This document shows positions 34,625 through 45,786 of a stretch of DNA of 64,000 bases, piece after piece. How positions within the stretch are numbered: position 1 is the stretch's first letter; each line of letters starts with the position of its first letter. The DNA comes from Bactrocera neohumeralis (Eukaryota; Arthropoda; Insecta; Diptera; Tephritidae), in assembly GCF_024586455.1 (NCBI RefSeq), contig NW_026089623.1:15690236-15754235 (forward strand). Direction: 5' to 3'. The notes beneath the pieces are model-generated. The model was not told the origin of the DNA. It did no database searches and worked only from the letters and a program-made list of their open reading frames with translations. A program made the position numbers and the translations under genes.

Positions 34625-37600
34625 ATTTTGGATATTTGTCTTCAATATTTAAGTTACGATCCTAACTATAACTATGAGTCTGATGATGGTCATAGTTGCC
34701 TTGCGATGGACACTGAAGAAGGAGAATATGTCGACAGTGATGATTACAGTGACGATGACGATATAAGTTGGAAAGTTCGTCGTGCTGCCGCAAAATGTTT
34801 GGAAGCTTTAATAATAACTCGCCATGAATTTATTGAGAGTTTTTGCCAAGATTTGGGACCTATATTAATATTGCGTTTGAAAGAAAGAGAAGAAAATGTG
34901 AAGTCGGACATATTTCACGTATATATAACTTTGTTGAAAAGTGCCAAAGCTCCACACTTTTTAACACAAGATCCAGATTCAATGGAAGAAATTCCCCGAA
35001 TTTTCTCTCTTCTTCAAGATCAACTAAAAGATGTTATTAAAATTATCCAACCTCTAATGCGTGAACGGTCGATGAAAACTCGTCAGGACTGTTTTCTTTT
35101 ATTGCGAGAATTATTAAATGTATTACCTGGAAGCTTAGGGCCATATTTAAATGATATTGTCCCTGGTATAAGTTACGCACTTTGTGATAAAAATTCCACA
35201 AGTAACATAAAAATTAGTGCATTAGGATTCTTATGCTCTCTTTTAACATGTCATACACAGACATATCTTTTTCAACCTCATATTCCCACACTGGTACCAA
35301 TTATAATTACTGCAGTATTTGATTCATTTTATAAAATTTCTACAGAAGCACTTCAAGTCATGCAACAACTTGTAAAGGTTATAAGGCCTCTAGACGATCC
35401 CTTATCACCTGTTACTTTTAAAATAGAACCTTTTGTGGAAGACCTATATTCTGCTACACTAAAAAAATTAATGACATCTGATGTTGATCAAGAAGTAAAA
35501 GATCGTGCTATAACTTGTATGGGCCAAATAATAGCAAATATGGGCGATTTTTTGGTTCCGCAAGTTCAAACATGTCTCCCTATATTGATGGAACGGCTTA
35601 ATAATGAAGTAACTCGGCTAAGTAGCGTTAAAGCGATTCATATGATTGCTTCCTCTCCTTTACGAAACGATTTGACTTCAATAATAAAAGAAATTATTCC
35701 CATATTAGGTTCATTTTTAAGAAAAAATAATAGAGCTCTCAGATTGAATTCTTTGGATTTACTAAATAAATTGGTTGAGAATTACTCTCCTGCATTTAAT
35801 CCCCAAATTCTACAATTAGTAATTGTTGAACTTAAACCGCTAATATCAGATTCAGATCTTCATATTGCTCAATATTGTTTAATACTTTTAACAGCGACGG
35901 CTCTTAAACATCCAAAAGCTCTTGAAGATACTCATGAGCAATTTTTGCCTGCTGTATTAATGCTGGTGCGTTCACCGCTTTTACAAGTAAGTTGTTTCTT
36001 TTATTATAATTTATTAATTATTTATACAGAGTGTATATTTTTTAGGGTAGTGCACTGACGTGCACGTTAAATCTTCTTCAAGTCTTAGTTCAAACAAATA
36101 TTCATCATTTGGATTACAATTCTTTGCTCAATAAACTTATGGATCCAGTTATCATTGATAATGAGCAGGTTCATAAACAAGCCCATCATTCTTTAGCTAA
36201 ATGTATATCATCACTCACTCTAAAATGCCCCTGGGAAGCCATACCTTTAGCGTCGCGTCTTCTTGATTATATTCAAAAAACAACCGAATGTAATGATATA
36301 AAAATGAGCTTTTGTCTATTAACCATTGGAGAGATTGGTCGCAATTTTGACTTAAGTCCGATTTTATCTTTACCACAAACTTTAATTGATTGTTTTGGTG
36401 TTTGTTCTGAAGACGTCAAGAGTTCATCAAGTTTGGCCTTAGGTGCTGTTGCAGTTGGAAGTTTGAAATCTTATTTACCCCTTATATTAAAAGAAATAGA
36501 AGGACAACCGAAACGTCAATACTTGTTATTGCATTCACTAAAGGAAGTTATATCAGCATTATCTGTTACCCAACATGGACTCTCTCAATTAATACCTTCC
36601 GTTCCATCTATTTGGGTGCAGCTTATAAAACATTGTGAGAGTTCTGAAGAGGGTTCTCGAAATGTTGTTGCAGAATGTCTCGGAAAGTTAATTTTGGTTA
36701 ACCCAGATGAACTATTGCCACAACTTCGTGATGCTTTATATTCTAATAATGCTATAATGAGAGCCGTTGTTGTATCTTCTATAAAATATACTATATCAGA
36801 TCAACCGCAACCAATAGACCACTTATTAAAACAAAATCTAGGCGAGTTTCTTTCCTCTCTTCGTGATCCAGAACCAGGAGTAAGGAGAGTAGCATTAGTC
36901 ACATTCAACGCGGCCATTCATAACAAACCAACATTAGTACGTGACCTACTGCCCACATTATTGCCTTTTTTATACTCAGAAACAAAAGTAAAGGTTAGTA
37001 TTAATCATTTATCAATCAAATTAAATACATTTTTAAACTTTCGTTAAACTATTTATAGTGTGAATTAATTCGTGAAGTTGAAATGGGTCCATTTAAGCAT
37101 ACTGTTGATGACGGTCTAGACATTCGCAAAGCAGCTTTTGAATGTATGTATACTTTGTTAGAGCAAGGACTTGACCGAGTTGATGTGAAACAATTTTTGG
37201 GACACGTGCAAGCTGGTTTATGTGATCATTATGATATAAAAATGCTAACATATTTAATGACAGCGCGTTTAGCTGTTTTATGCCCTGATGCAGTATTACA
37301 ACGTATGTTTAGTATCCAGTGTATATCTTTGGTACACTAAATTAAAAATGTTTTGTTTAGAACTTGACCAGTTTGTGTTGCAATTGCGGGAAACATGTAC
37401 TTACAAAGTAAAAGCAAATTCTGTGAAACAAGAACACGAAAAACAAGATGAATTAAAAAGGTCTGCACTAAGAGCCGTATCCGCGTTATCCCAAATACCT
37501 AATGCAGGTGAGTTACCGTTTTTTTTCTTTTCGGCTTCGAAATTAAATTATATTTCAGACAAAAATCAACACTTCACGGATTTCTTGAAAACAATCAAAG

Positions 37601-37689
37601 ATACACCGGAATTGTGCAAAATTTACGAATGCATTCAAAAAGACTCCAATTCGGTCAGCATTGAAAACGCATCGATGGATCAAAGTTAA
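34625..37689 (+). CDS. Cand1: Cullin-associated NEDD8-dissociated protein 1, exons for the C-terminal ~943 residues
   Basis: Cand1 is a HEAT-repeat protein that wraps around unneddylated cullins and exchanges F-box and other substrate receptors of SCF-type ubiquitin ligases in cytoplasm and nucleus. Five exons: 34625-35986, 36046-36993, 37059-37302, 37361-37507, 37559-37689. All four introns (51-65 bp) have GT-AG ends and keep frame; together 943 codons plus TAA. Recognisable landmarks: acidic insert EEGEYVDSDDYSDDDD followed by SWKVRRAAAKC, QQLVKVIRPLD, SPLLQ at the first junction, GQPKRQYLLLHSLKEVI, RNVVAECLGKL, EMGPFKHTVDDGLDIRKAAF, DHYDIKMLTYLM, KVKANSVKQEHEKQDELKRS and the C-terminal IQKDSNS. 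It aligns with human CAND1 from about residue 296 to the end. The first ~295 residues are not encoded in this window. Reading frame is clean throughout. Confidence 0.95.
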
Positions 37690-37798
37690 ATGTAAATTCA
37701 GTTTTGTTTGGTAATACGAAGGGCTTGTGTAAACCAACACGTCATCTAAAAAATATGGTAAAGGGTTTTCCTACGTATTATATGTAGATATCGTCTTT

Positions 37799-37804
37799 AA
37801 TAAA
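37799..37804 (+). terminator. Cand1: Cand1 polyadenylation signal candidate
   Basis: AATAAA 110 bp after the Cand1 stop codon, in a suitable AT-rich 3' UTR. No other AATAAA closer to the stop was seen. Confidence 0.6.
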
Positions 37805-38165
37805 TAAACTAAAATTTCATATTAACTTCAATCGGATAGTCAAATTAATTCTTAAGTTGTAGTATATCGTAAGTTTCCTAAAAACATAAACCGATTTTTG
37901 GAAGTGCGTGCGAATATACACATTTTCAGAACTCGATTTTAAAGCTTAGATGAACTGAACGAACACCATATGTTGGGGAATTTACCAAAATGATCGTAGA
38001 TTACTGATTCTCCAATAAAATCAACAATATTTATTTATATAGCCTGAATGCATTGTATAATAATTTGAAGGTAGTTTTATTTACGACCACAATCGAACGA
38101 CCATCTTAAAATTTACATTGTTTAGTGCATTTATTGCGTGGCAAAGCGACTCAGCGATAAAAATA

Positions 38166-40308
38166 ACACTGGTCTACAAATTGTAACTTTTTGTGTGCCT
38201 TTCAATTGAATACTTTATTTTTATATTGCTTTGAGGTTACTGAATAGGAAAACAAGAATATGTTTTTTGAATTAGCTCTTATTTTGGAAAAAAAAATAAC
38301 GTATTTGATTAAGATTTTCTCTTCTTTTTCGTTTGTCTTTTGTAATCACTGTTAGGGGTATCTCTTTTCAAATTCCAGCAGTAGTCCGCTAACATTGACG
38401 CATCCCATCGGCCCTGGTATCTCTTTTCCATTGTCGAGATATCTTGGTGGAATCGTTCACCATGTTCGTCACTTACATCACCGCAGTTAGAAGGGAAAAA
38501 ATCAAGATGAGAGTGAAGAAAATGAATTTTTAGGGACATATTGCAACCCAACTGTTGATACTTTTGAAGGAGATTGTTCACAAGTTCAACATTATTTTCA
38601 TTTCTCTTATTGCCCAAAAAACCATGAACGACTGCTCTAAAAGATTCCCATGCTTCTTTTTCAAAGCCCTGTAAAACTGAATCAAAGTTTTGGTCCTTTA
38701 GAATCTCTCTTATTTGAGGTCCGATAAAGATTCCCTCTTTAATATTGGCGTCGCTTATACGTGGAAATTTACTTCGCAGGTATTTGAATGCTGGTCCATC
38801 CTTGTTGAGAGCCTTCACAAAGTTTTTCATTAGTCCCAATTTGATATGTAAAGGCGGTAGAAGAATTTTTTGGGAATTAACTAGAGAAAGGTGCTGGACG
38901 TTCTTTTCTCCAGGATTCAGGCTTAGTCTAGCATTCCAATCTTTTTTTATGTAATGTAAAGATCTAGCCCGACTATCCCACTCGCACAAAAAATAACAGT
39001 ACTTGGTATAGCCCATTTGTAAACCCAACACCATTGCTATGACTTTTAGATCACCACAAATCTGCCATTCGTGCTCTGAGTATGATATAGTATCTAAAAT
39101 TAATTTCATATTTTCGTATGTTTCTTTAGTATGCACAGCGTGGCATAACGGAATCGATGGTTGTGTGTTACCATTATGGAGAAGAAACTTAATTTTGAGG
39201 AGTCTATGAACAGCCGCCATTCCTGTGGATGATATTCAATGTTCAAAGCGTTCATCAAGCCATTTACGTTATTACAGAATGCAAGCTGGTTTTCGGATTT
39301 GAAATAGGGCATCAAGTTCTTCTGACGATATCTGTATAAACTGATTTTGACATCCGGTTGAAGCAAATTCCATTGCTTAAGTCTTGATCCTGGTAATTCC
39401 GCTTTATCTTTTGGCAAATTTAAATCTCGTACAAGGTCGCTGAGTTCATCTTGCGAAATTCTATGAGGTTCGTCACAAAAAATATTGTCACCCACAAACT
39501 GTGGCGATTGTGAAGTTGTAGGCTCATTGTAGTCAACTTCCATTGAATTAATCGCTTCTTCAGAATCTTGCTGGTATTCTTCGGGAGGTCGAGGAACAGG
39601 TAAATCGATTCCATGTAGTACAGGTCGCGATACAGAGGCTACGTCAGGGTATATGTACTACGCTTCGTTTCTTTTTTCGTGATATACCGTGCTGGATGGG
39701 TGGAGTCAAGCAAAAGTAACAGTCATTCGCATGATTGGTAGGTTCCCTCCACATCATTGGTACACCAAAAGGCAATGAACGTTTCTTTTTGTTTAGCCAC
39801 TTAATCAGATTTGTGGAGCAAGTTGTGCAACTAAAATGTGGTACCCACGATTTGTCTTGGTTTTTAATTTTAATTCCAAAATAATGTAAGTAAGCAGTTT
39901 CTAAACGTTGTGTTATTGAGCATAAGGGTCACTTACCACAAATGTAGCAAAAATTGTCTGCACTATTAACACATTTACGCGACATAACGAAAACTGTAGA
40001 TTTTTCACTAAAAATGACAAAAAAACGGTAACAATTTCACGTTTTAACTGTTAAACAAAACACAGTCAACGTTAAACACAACAAACAAATGTGAAATAAT
40101 AAAATTTCCGCGGGTAATCACTAAATATTTTGAGTTATCATCGTTAATGTGATAAATCTGTCGCGTTACCCTCTATTATATTTATAAGGCATAAATGCAC
40201 AATAAGAGCTAATTATGAATTTTAACTTGTATATTTATGTTCAACGAGTGAAATACAATCAATATAGTATATTTTCACGTAGAAGGCAATTTTGATGTAG
40301 ACCAGTGT
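38166..40308 (-). mobile_element. 2.1-kb CACTG-ended DNA transposon
   Basis: Ends read CACTGGTCTACA at 38167 and its complement TGTAGACCAGTG at 40296-40307. TAA borders both ends (38164-38166 and 40308-40310), a possible 3-bp target duplication. Termini CACTR with 2-3-bp duplications are characteristic of the CACTA/EnSpm (CMC) group, so that assignment is suggested, but the encoded protein has not been matched to that group here. Confidence 0.75.
38309..39985 (-). pseudogene. transposon-encoded protein of the CACTG-ended element
   Basis: Begins MSRKCVNSADNFCYICGK at 39985. A TGA follows almost at once (GGTAAGTGA; the frame continues after it), then HFSCTTCSTNLIKWLN, GVPMMWREPTNHANDCYFCL, and after a frameshift DLPVPRPPEEYQQ, SQDELSDLVRDLNLPKDKAE, QEWRLFIDSSK, another frameshift near 39185, then a 303-codon open block with HAVHTKETYENMK, CGDLKVIAMVLGLQMGYTKY, FLCEWDSRA, LPPLHIKLGLMKNFVKAL, MSLKIHFLHSHLDFFP and SDEHGERFHQDISTMEKRYQ, ADYCWNLKRD. 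The paired Cys motifs near the start (CYIC, CTTC, CYFC) suggest a zinc-binding DNA-binding domain. This protein type is very common in arthropod genomes as uncharacterized protein. Catalytic function as a transposase is inferred from its position between the TIRs. At least one stop and two frameshifts. Confidence 0.78.
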
Positions 40309-40310
40309 AA

Positions 40311-40779
40311 TCAATCTGCTGGCAGAAGTCGAACGAACGGGTCTATGCCGGACTGAATATATGTGCGTGCAAATGAGTGTATCAAAATTAATATTATTTC
40401 AGGCAATTAGATTATCGTTGGACATTCCCTGATCATGATTCTATCATTTTCTTGTCAATTACATATGAGTTATATTTATAAAATAAAGAATCATACAATA
40501 AGAAAAAAAAACAAAAATTGAAGACATTCGTAAGCAAAACAAAAAACTCTGTGATTTAATAATAAATAAGGTGCGGAACTTCTCACTTAAGGCGTTTGTT
40601 TTTTCCTCTGCGTTACGCCTCTATTACTTTTCGGAGTATCTGAGAATAATACTGAGAAGTTTTTTTGAGATTAAACGGATGTTAATATTTTTAGTTCCAA
40701 TTCTTCAGCATAATACTATTACAATATTGTGTGCAAATATGAGAGCGACATGCATAGGGAAGTAATCAAATGGCGAATA
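40311..40779. other. spacer
   Basis: AT-rich; the 64-codon ORF at 40571-40765 is not recognisable. Confidence 0.4.
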
Positions 40780-41560
40780 AAGTGGATCTGCTTGGTAAAG
40801 CCTAACTATAAGTATTCAATTCTTAAATATATTTAAATCTAAAGAGGCTCAAGAATGTGGTTGAGCTTTTTTGGTAAAACATTGCTCTCTAGTAGGCTGG
40901 TAGATAACTTCTTGAGTGATTGTTCTAAGCATTTTGGATTGGAACCTTTGTATTATCTTTGTATCAATGTTGGTTGTACAGGTCGTACTCCACAGTTGAA
41001 GGCCATACTTCCAATTCGGTTTTATGTTTGCATTGCATAACGGGACTTTGATGTCTAGACTAAGTTTAGAATTTTTGTTTGAAAGCCAATTCAAATTTAA
41101 TGTTCTTAACTTCATGCAAGTTAGTTTGCTTGCTACATGTTTTCACCACGTGAGCCTTCGATCCAGGGGAATCCCAAGATAAGTTACTTCATTCGCTTGG
41201 GGTACTAGGACATTGTTTAATGCCTTTTTTCGGATTTAACCCTTTTATAATTCTAGTAACATCAAAAGTAGAAGTCCTAATAGACACAAGTGACTAGTCA
41301 GCAGTATTGGGCAAAGTTGGCAACTTAAAGATGTTATTTGGGCAATTAGGTTTAAATACCTTTTTTAGGTGATTTGCAAAGCAATTACCTTTTCCTTATC
41401 ACTACGTGCCCAATTACCATTCAACTGTCTTAGCGGCATGTTGGAATCTACTGGTGGCTTAAAGGACTTTTGGGCTTTCCAAAGGGAGTTTTGCTTTGCT
41501 AGAATTTCGACACAGTTTCTTTACAAAGTTTTCAATGTCTATTTCATTATTAGTTATTTT
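40780..41560 (-). pseudogene. jockey-clade LINE relic 1
   Basis: From the 5' side: LWKAQKSFKPPVDSNMPLR, LNGNWARSDKEK, NHLKKVFKPN (the linker before RT in jockey elements), then a deletion of most of RT, then VLVPQANEVTYLGIPLDRRL, WLSNKNSKLSLDIKVPLCNA, KYGLQLWSTT and IIQRFQSKMLRTIT, which form the post-RT thumb region. The 3' UTR (40790-40855) is shared with the copy at 52.8-53.5 kb. Frameshifted. Confidence 0.8.
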
Positions 41561-41822
41561 TCTAAAACCAACTGGTTTATTGTTTCTTGTTGTTGTTGTT
41601 GTTGGGGTTGTCAATACAGCTGCATTAGTTATTATACCTTATACTTTTATCAATGTCCCTTCCTGTATTTATTTTGCAATCAATATTGATGCTCTTATTC
41701 ATAATAGTATAGTACAGCTGCCGTCCTTACGGATAAAAAAGACGAGACCCAGTACGTGTGTTTTGCGTTGTAATCTCCACTGCTAGAAATCTTTGACCTT
41801 CCGTTTGCATTCCATTCCATTT
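41561..41822. other. spacer
   Basis: No supported feature apart from an imperfect (TTG) tract around 41587-41605. Confidence 0.4.
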
Positions 41823-42890
41823 TTTATACTCTCGCAACAATGTTGTTAACGAGAGTATTATAGTTTTGTTCACATAACGGTTGTTTGTAAGTCCTAAAAC
41901 TAAAAGAGTCAGATATAGGGTTATATATACCAAAGTGATCAGAGCGACGAGTAGAGTCGAAATCCGGATGTCTGTCTGTCCGTCCGTCCGTCTGTCCGTC
42001 CGTCCGTGCAAGCTGTAACTTGAGTAAAAATTGAGATATCATGATGAAACATGGTACACGTATTCCTTGGCTCCATAAGAAGGTTAAGTTCGAAGATGGG
42101 CAAAATCGGCCCACTGCCACGCCCACAAAATGGCGGAAACCGAAAACCTATAAAGTGTCATAACCAAGCCATAAATAAAGATATTAAAGTGAAATTTGGC
42201 ACAAAGGATCGCATTAGGGAGGGGCATATTTGGACGCAATTGTTTTGGAAAAGTGGGCGTGGCCCCGCCCCCTACTAATTTTTTTGTACATATCTCGGAA
42301 ACTACTATAGCTATGTCAACCAAAGTCTACAGAGTCGTTTTCTTCAGGTATTTCCATATAAATTTCAAAAATGGAAGAAATCGGATAATAATCACGCCCA
42401 CCTCCCATACAAAGGTTATGTTGAAAATCACTAAAAGTGCGTTAACCGACTAACAAAAAACGTCAGAAACACTAAATTTTACGAAAAAAATTGCAGAAGG
42501 AAGCTGCACCCAGGCTTTTTTTAAAAATTGAAAATGGGCGTGGCCTCGCCCACTTATGGACCAAAAACCATATCTCGGGAACTACTAGACCGATTTCAAT
42601 GAAATTCGGTATGTAACATTTTCTTAACACCCTGATGACATGTACAAAATATGGGTGAAATCGGTTAAGAACCACGCCTTTTTTCAATATAACGCTATTT
42701 TGAATTCCATCTGATGCCTTCTCTGTATAATATACACATTAGGAACCAATGATGATAGCGGAATAAAACTTTACACAAATACGGTATTTGAAAAATATGT
42801 AAATGACGGATAATAAAATCTCGATTATCATTTTATCGTGCGAGAGTATAAAATGTTCGGTGACACCCGAACTTAGCCCTTCTCGAAAAT
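41823..42890. mobile_element. DINE-like (Helentron-associated) non-autonomous element
   Basis: Starts with a palindromic TATACTCTCGCAACAATGTT...GAGAGTAT, then TTTTGTTCACATAACGGTTG, an internal GTCT/GTCC microsatellite (41970-42005), and several CACGCCCAC/GGGCGTGG and ATATCTCGG(A/G)AACTACTA blocks; it ends with GAGAGTATAAAATGTTCGGTGACACCCGAAC, a small hairpin, and TTAGCCCTTC. The GTCY microsatellite, terminal palindrome and 3' hairpin without target duplication fit DINE-1-type elements of flies. Non-coding. A 5' fragment of the same family is at 63063-63135. Confidence 0.75.
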
Positions 42891-43559
42891 TTCACACTGA
42901 GACGATCCCTTAAATATCTGAAAACAGCAAACCCGTACGTCCCGAAAGCTGCCGGTGAATTCATATCCTGAACGGAACGAATAGGAATCATATTGCCCTT
43001 GATGTATGTATATACTTTATCGAGTTTGCTTTAATTGAACAAGTTTTTATTTCAAATAGCGAGCTATGCTGCAATGAAGGATTATCATTGACTTATTCTG
43101 TGATGTGATAAATTCACCTCAACAGCTCTTTTATTAATAGGGATAATTATTAAACAAAAAAAACGTTCAGTTAATAATGAAACTTTTGCTGTTTTTTAAA
43201 TACGACCACATACGCGGATACCATTAAGCCCACTTGTTTAAGGACAGCACTGCCCTCAGTGCTGCCAAAGAACACTACGATATCATGGGCTCTCTCAACA
43301 AACAAAGAGACAAGTTTCGGGCTCGACAAAGACTAAACGATAGAGCGTAAGCGTACATGTGAAGTTAGCTTTACGCAATTGTGCATTGAATGCTGATTAC
43401 TGATATATATAGATGTACATAACGAGGAACTGAAGCGGCGCGCAGCGACAAAAAGTGCACCTCGCGCGTACTTGTGTATATTTCTTATTTATGTATACAA
43501 AATGATCGGACAAAGCAGAACAAAGCTGCCAAAAACAATCGAATGTATAAATTGCAGAG
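42891..43559. other. spacer
   Basis: No supported feature. Confidence 0.4.
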
Positions 43560-45590
43560 AGTCTGGCTACCGTATAAGGTAATACGGCTTTTTGAATGAT
43601 GCGGCAACTGACTCAATTCTGAGATCGCGTTCAAGCTCGTGACTGCGAACATACCAAGGCGCATTGACGGCGCATCTTAAAACTTTGTTTTGGAATCGTT
43701 AGATTTGTACAACAGTGCCAGGGCTTGAGCAGCCCCAAAGTTGTAACCCATAAGTCCAAACTAGTCTGAACACCTGCTTGTAGACAAGAATTTTGTTATA
43801 TGAGGATAGAGCACAGTTTCTACTCAGTAGCCAATACATGATTCTGAATTGTATTTCTAATTCTTGTTTCTAAGTTATATTTCCAAGTATTTCGCAGTAT
43901 TGTGATATAGTATTTGCACACGGTTTAAGTACAGAGGTATACATCTAGTGAAATCAATGGGAACTGATTTAGTTTCGTTTATTTTTATTCGCCCTTTAGC
44001 TATCCATTCAAATATTTTGTTTATATGTTCTTGCAATCTTGTAATTGATGCAGTTTGTGTTTTGCCGACAGACAAAAGCGCAGTATCATCTGCAAATGTT
44101 GCTGTAATACAATTGTCACCGTGTGGTAGATCGCATGTAAAGAGTAAGTAAAGGATGGGTCCTAACACACTACCCTGAAGAACACAAGCTTTTATTTCCT
44201 TTAAATCAGAGTACATATCTCCATGTTCAATTCGAAAAAAAACTCGGTCCGAAAGGTATGATTTTAAAATATTGTAATATTTTTTTTGGTAGAAGCATCT
44301 TAATTTTGTTTAGGGGCCCACCATCGCAAACTTTATCAAGAGCCTAAGAAACGTCGAGGAAATCGGCCGAGCAGACTTTTTTTCTTCAAAGGCATTTTCA
44401 ATGACTCGTGTTATTCTTTGTACTTGGTCAATAGTGGAGAGATTTTTGCGAAAGCCAAACTGATGCATCGGTATCAGATTATTCTCTTCAATTATGTTGT
44501 TAAGACTCAGAGTAAGCAGTTTTTCCAAAAGCTTTAAAGTATTGGCAGGAGAGATATGGGCCGATACGAAGTAATGTCATGCGCTGGCTTATCAGGTTTA
44601 TTGAACATAATCACCTCTGCAGTTTTCCAATAAATAGATACGTATTATATATGTACTAATAGTAGCGTTCATTATGGCACTAATTTTACTTATAACGTTT
44701 TGAGGAAGCTGTTTTAGTATTTCGCTGATAATAAGGTCAAACCCGGGTGATTGTTTAGACTTCAGTATTTTTATTTCTGCACATACCTCATCGTTAGGAA
44801 TTAGAGGAATTTCGGTGTAATTCTCGTAAGAATGAGGTTCCATTTCTGCTGCACTGGATGTGTCATATGGTTTAAAGACACCTTCAAGGTATTCCGAAAA
44901 AACATTTGCTTTCTCAGTATTTCTCTTGGCCCATGTCTAATCAGCTTTTCTAATGGGATGATGCTGAGTTACGGGTCGAAAAAAACAAAATTGGAAACTT
45001 CCAAAGTGAATAATCATTCTTATGGTCATTAGATAACCTTTTCAGATAATTGCTGAGAGTTATATTTTTAAATGACTTTATCTTATATATAATCGACGTT
45101 TTTCTGCTACCATTTATTTATTTTCTTTGGTATACTTATGACCTGATGTAACGTTTATTTTCATTGGTGTACTACTAACGGTTGCATATTGAATTGTGTT
45201 TGTCAAATTTATGATTCCGTTATCTAGCTCAGAATTACAATTTATATTTGCGTGATTATTAACACTGGATAGCATTTCCTTAAAGCATTTCCTTAAACAT
45301 TTCCCAGTCAGTGTTTTAATTTCTTTACGTAAGTTGTGGTACCTTAATAACACCTTCATGTGGTGTTAAATATATTGCTGAATGGTCAGAAGTCATATCC
45401 AAACCGCTTTCTATGCACATATAATAAGAATAGATATGTTAGTTAATGAAAAAATCAATAAGATCTAGTGTTTTAAGTGGATCTGTTGGCCAGTAAGTTG
45501 GTGATCCAGTAGACTTTATACTGCACCCAGTCATTAAAAGAGTTTTAAATAACTCTCTGCCCTTTGTGGTTATAAACATGGTACAAGATA
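43560..45590 (-). pseudogene. jockey-clade LINE relic 2
   Basis: From the 5' side at ~45.5 kb: a damaged end of endonuclease (DMTSDHSAIY), then EIKILKSKQSPGFDLIISEI, NLIPMHQFGFRKNLSTIDQV, VLQGSVLGPILYLLFTCDLP, ITATFADDTALLSVGK (catalytic FADD), WIAKGRIKINETKSV, and at 43.68-43.85 kb YGLQLWGCSSPGTV. The FADDTA and QGSVLGP motifs are diagnostic for jockey-type RT. Numerous frameshifts. Different subfamily from relics 1 and 3. Confidence 0.85.
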
Positions 45591-45786
45591 GTAGCGAAAG
45601 TGCCCATTCACTATCGTAAAGGAGCCATTCACAGTCCTAAACCTACCCCCCAAGTGTACGTTCACAAAAAAACATCATGGCCACCTCTGGTAAATAAGAG
45701 TGGCGAGAGGTTAAAACGGGTTGCGAAAATATTAAATTATAAATGTACAGTACTATATTTATACATTTATAAACTTTCAATTTTGC

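Noticed and set aside
34335..34652. 105-codon plus-strand ORF just upstream of the first visible Cand1 exon, considered as a Cand1 N-terminal exon
   Set aside because: Its peptide has no resemblance to Cand1 residues before ILDICLQYL, it overlaps the exon in another frame, and an in-frame TAG precedes 34625.
41587..42010. CRISPR-like short repeats (TTG tract, GTCC/GTCT tract)
   Set aside because: Simple microsatellites inside insect repeats; no spacer structure and not a prokaryotic sequence.
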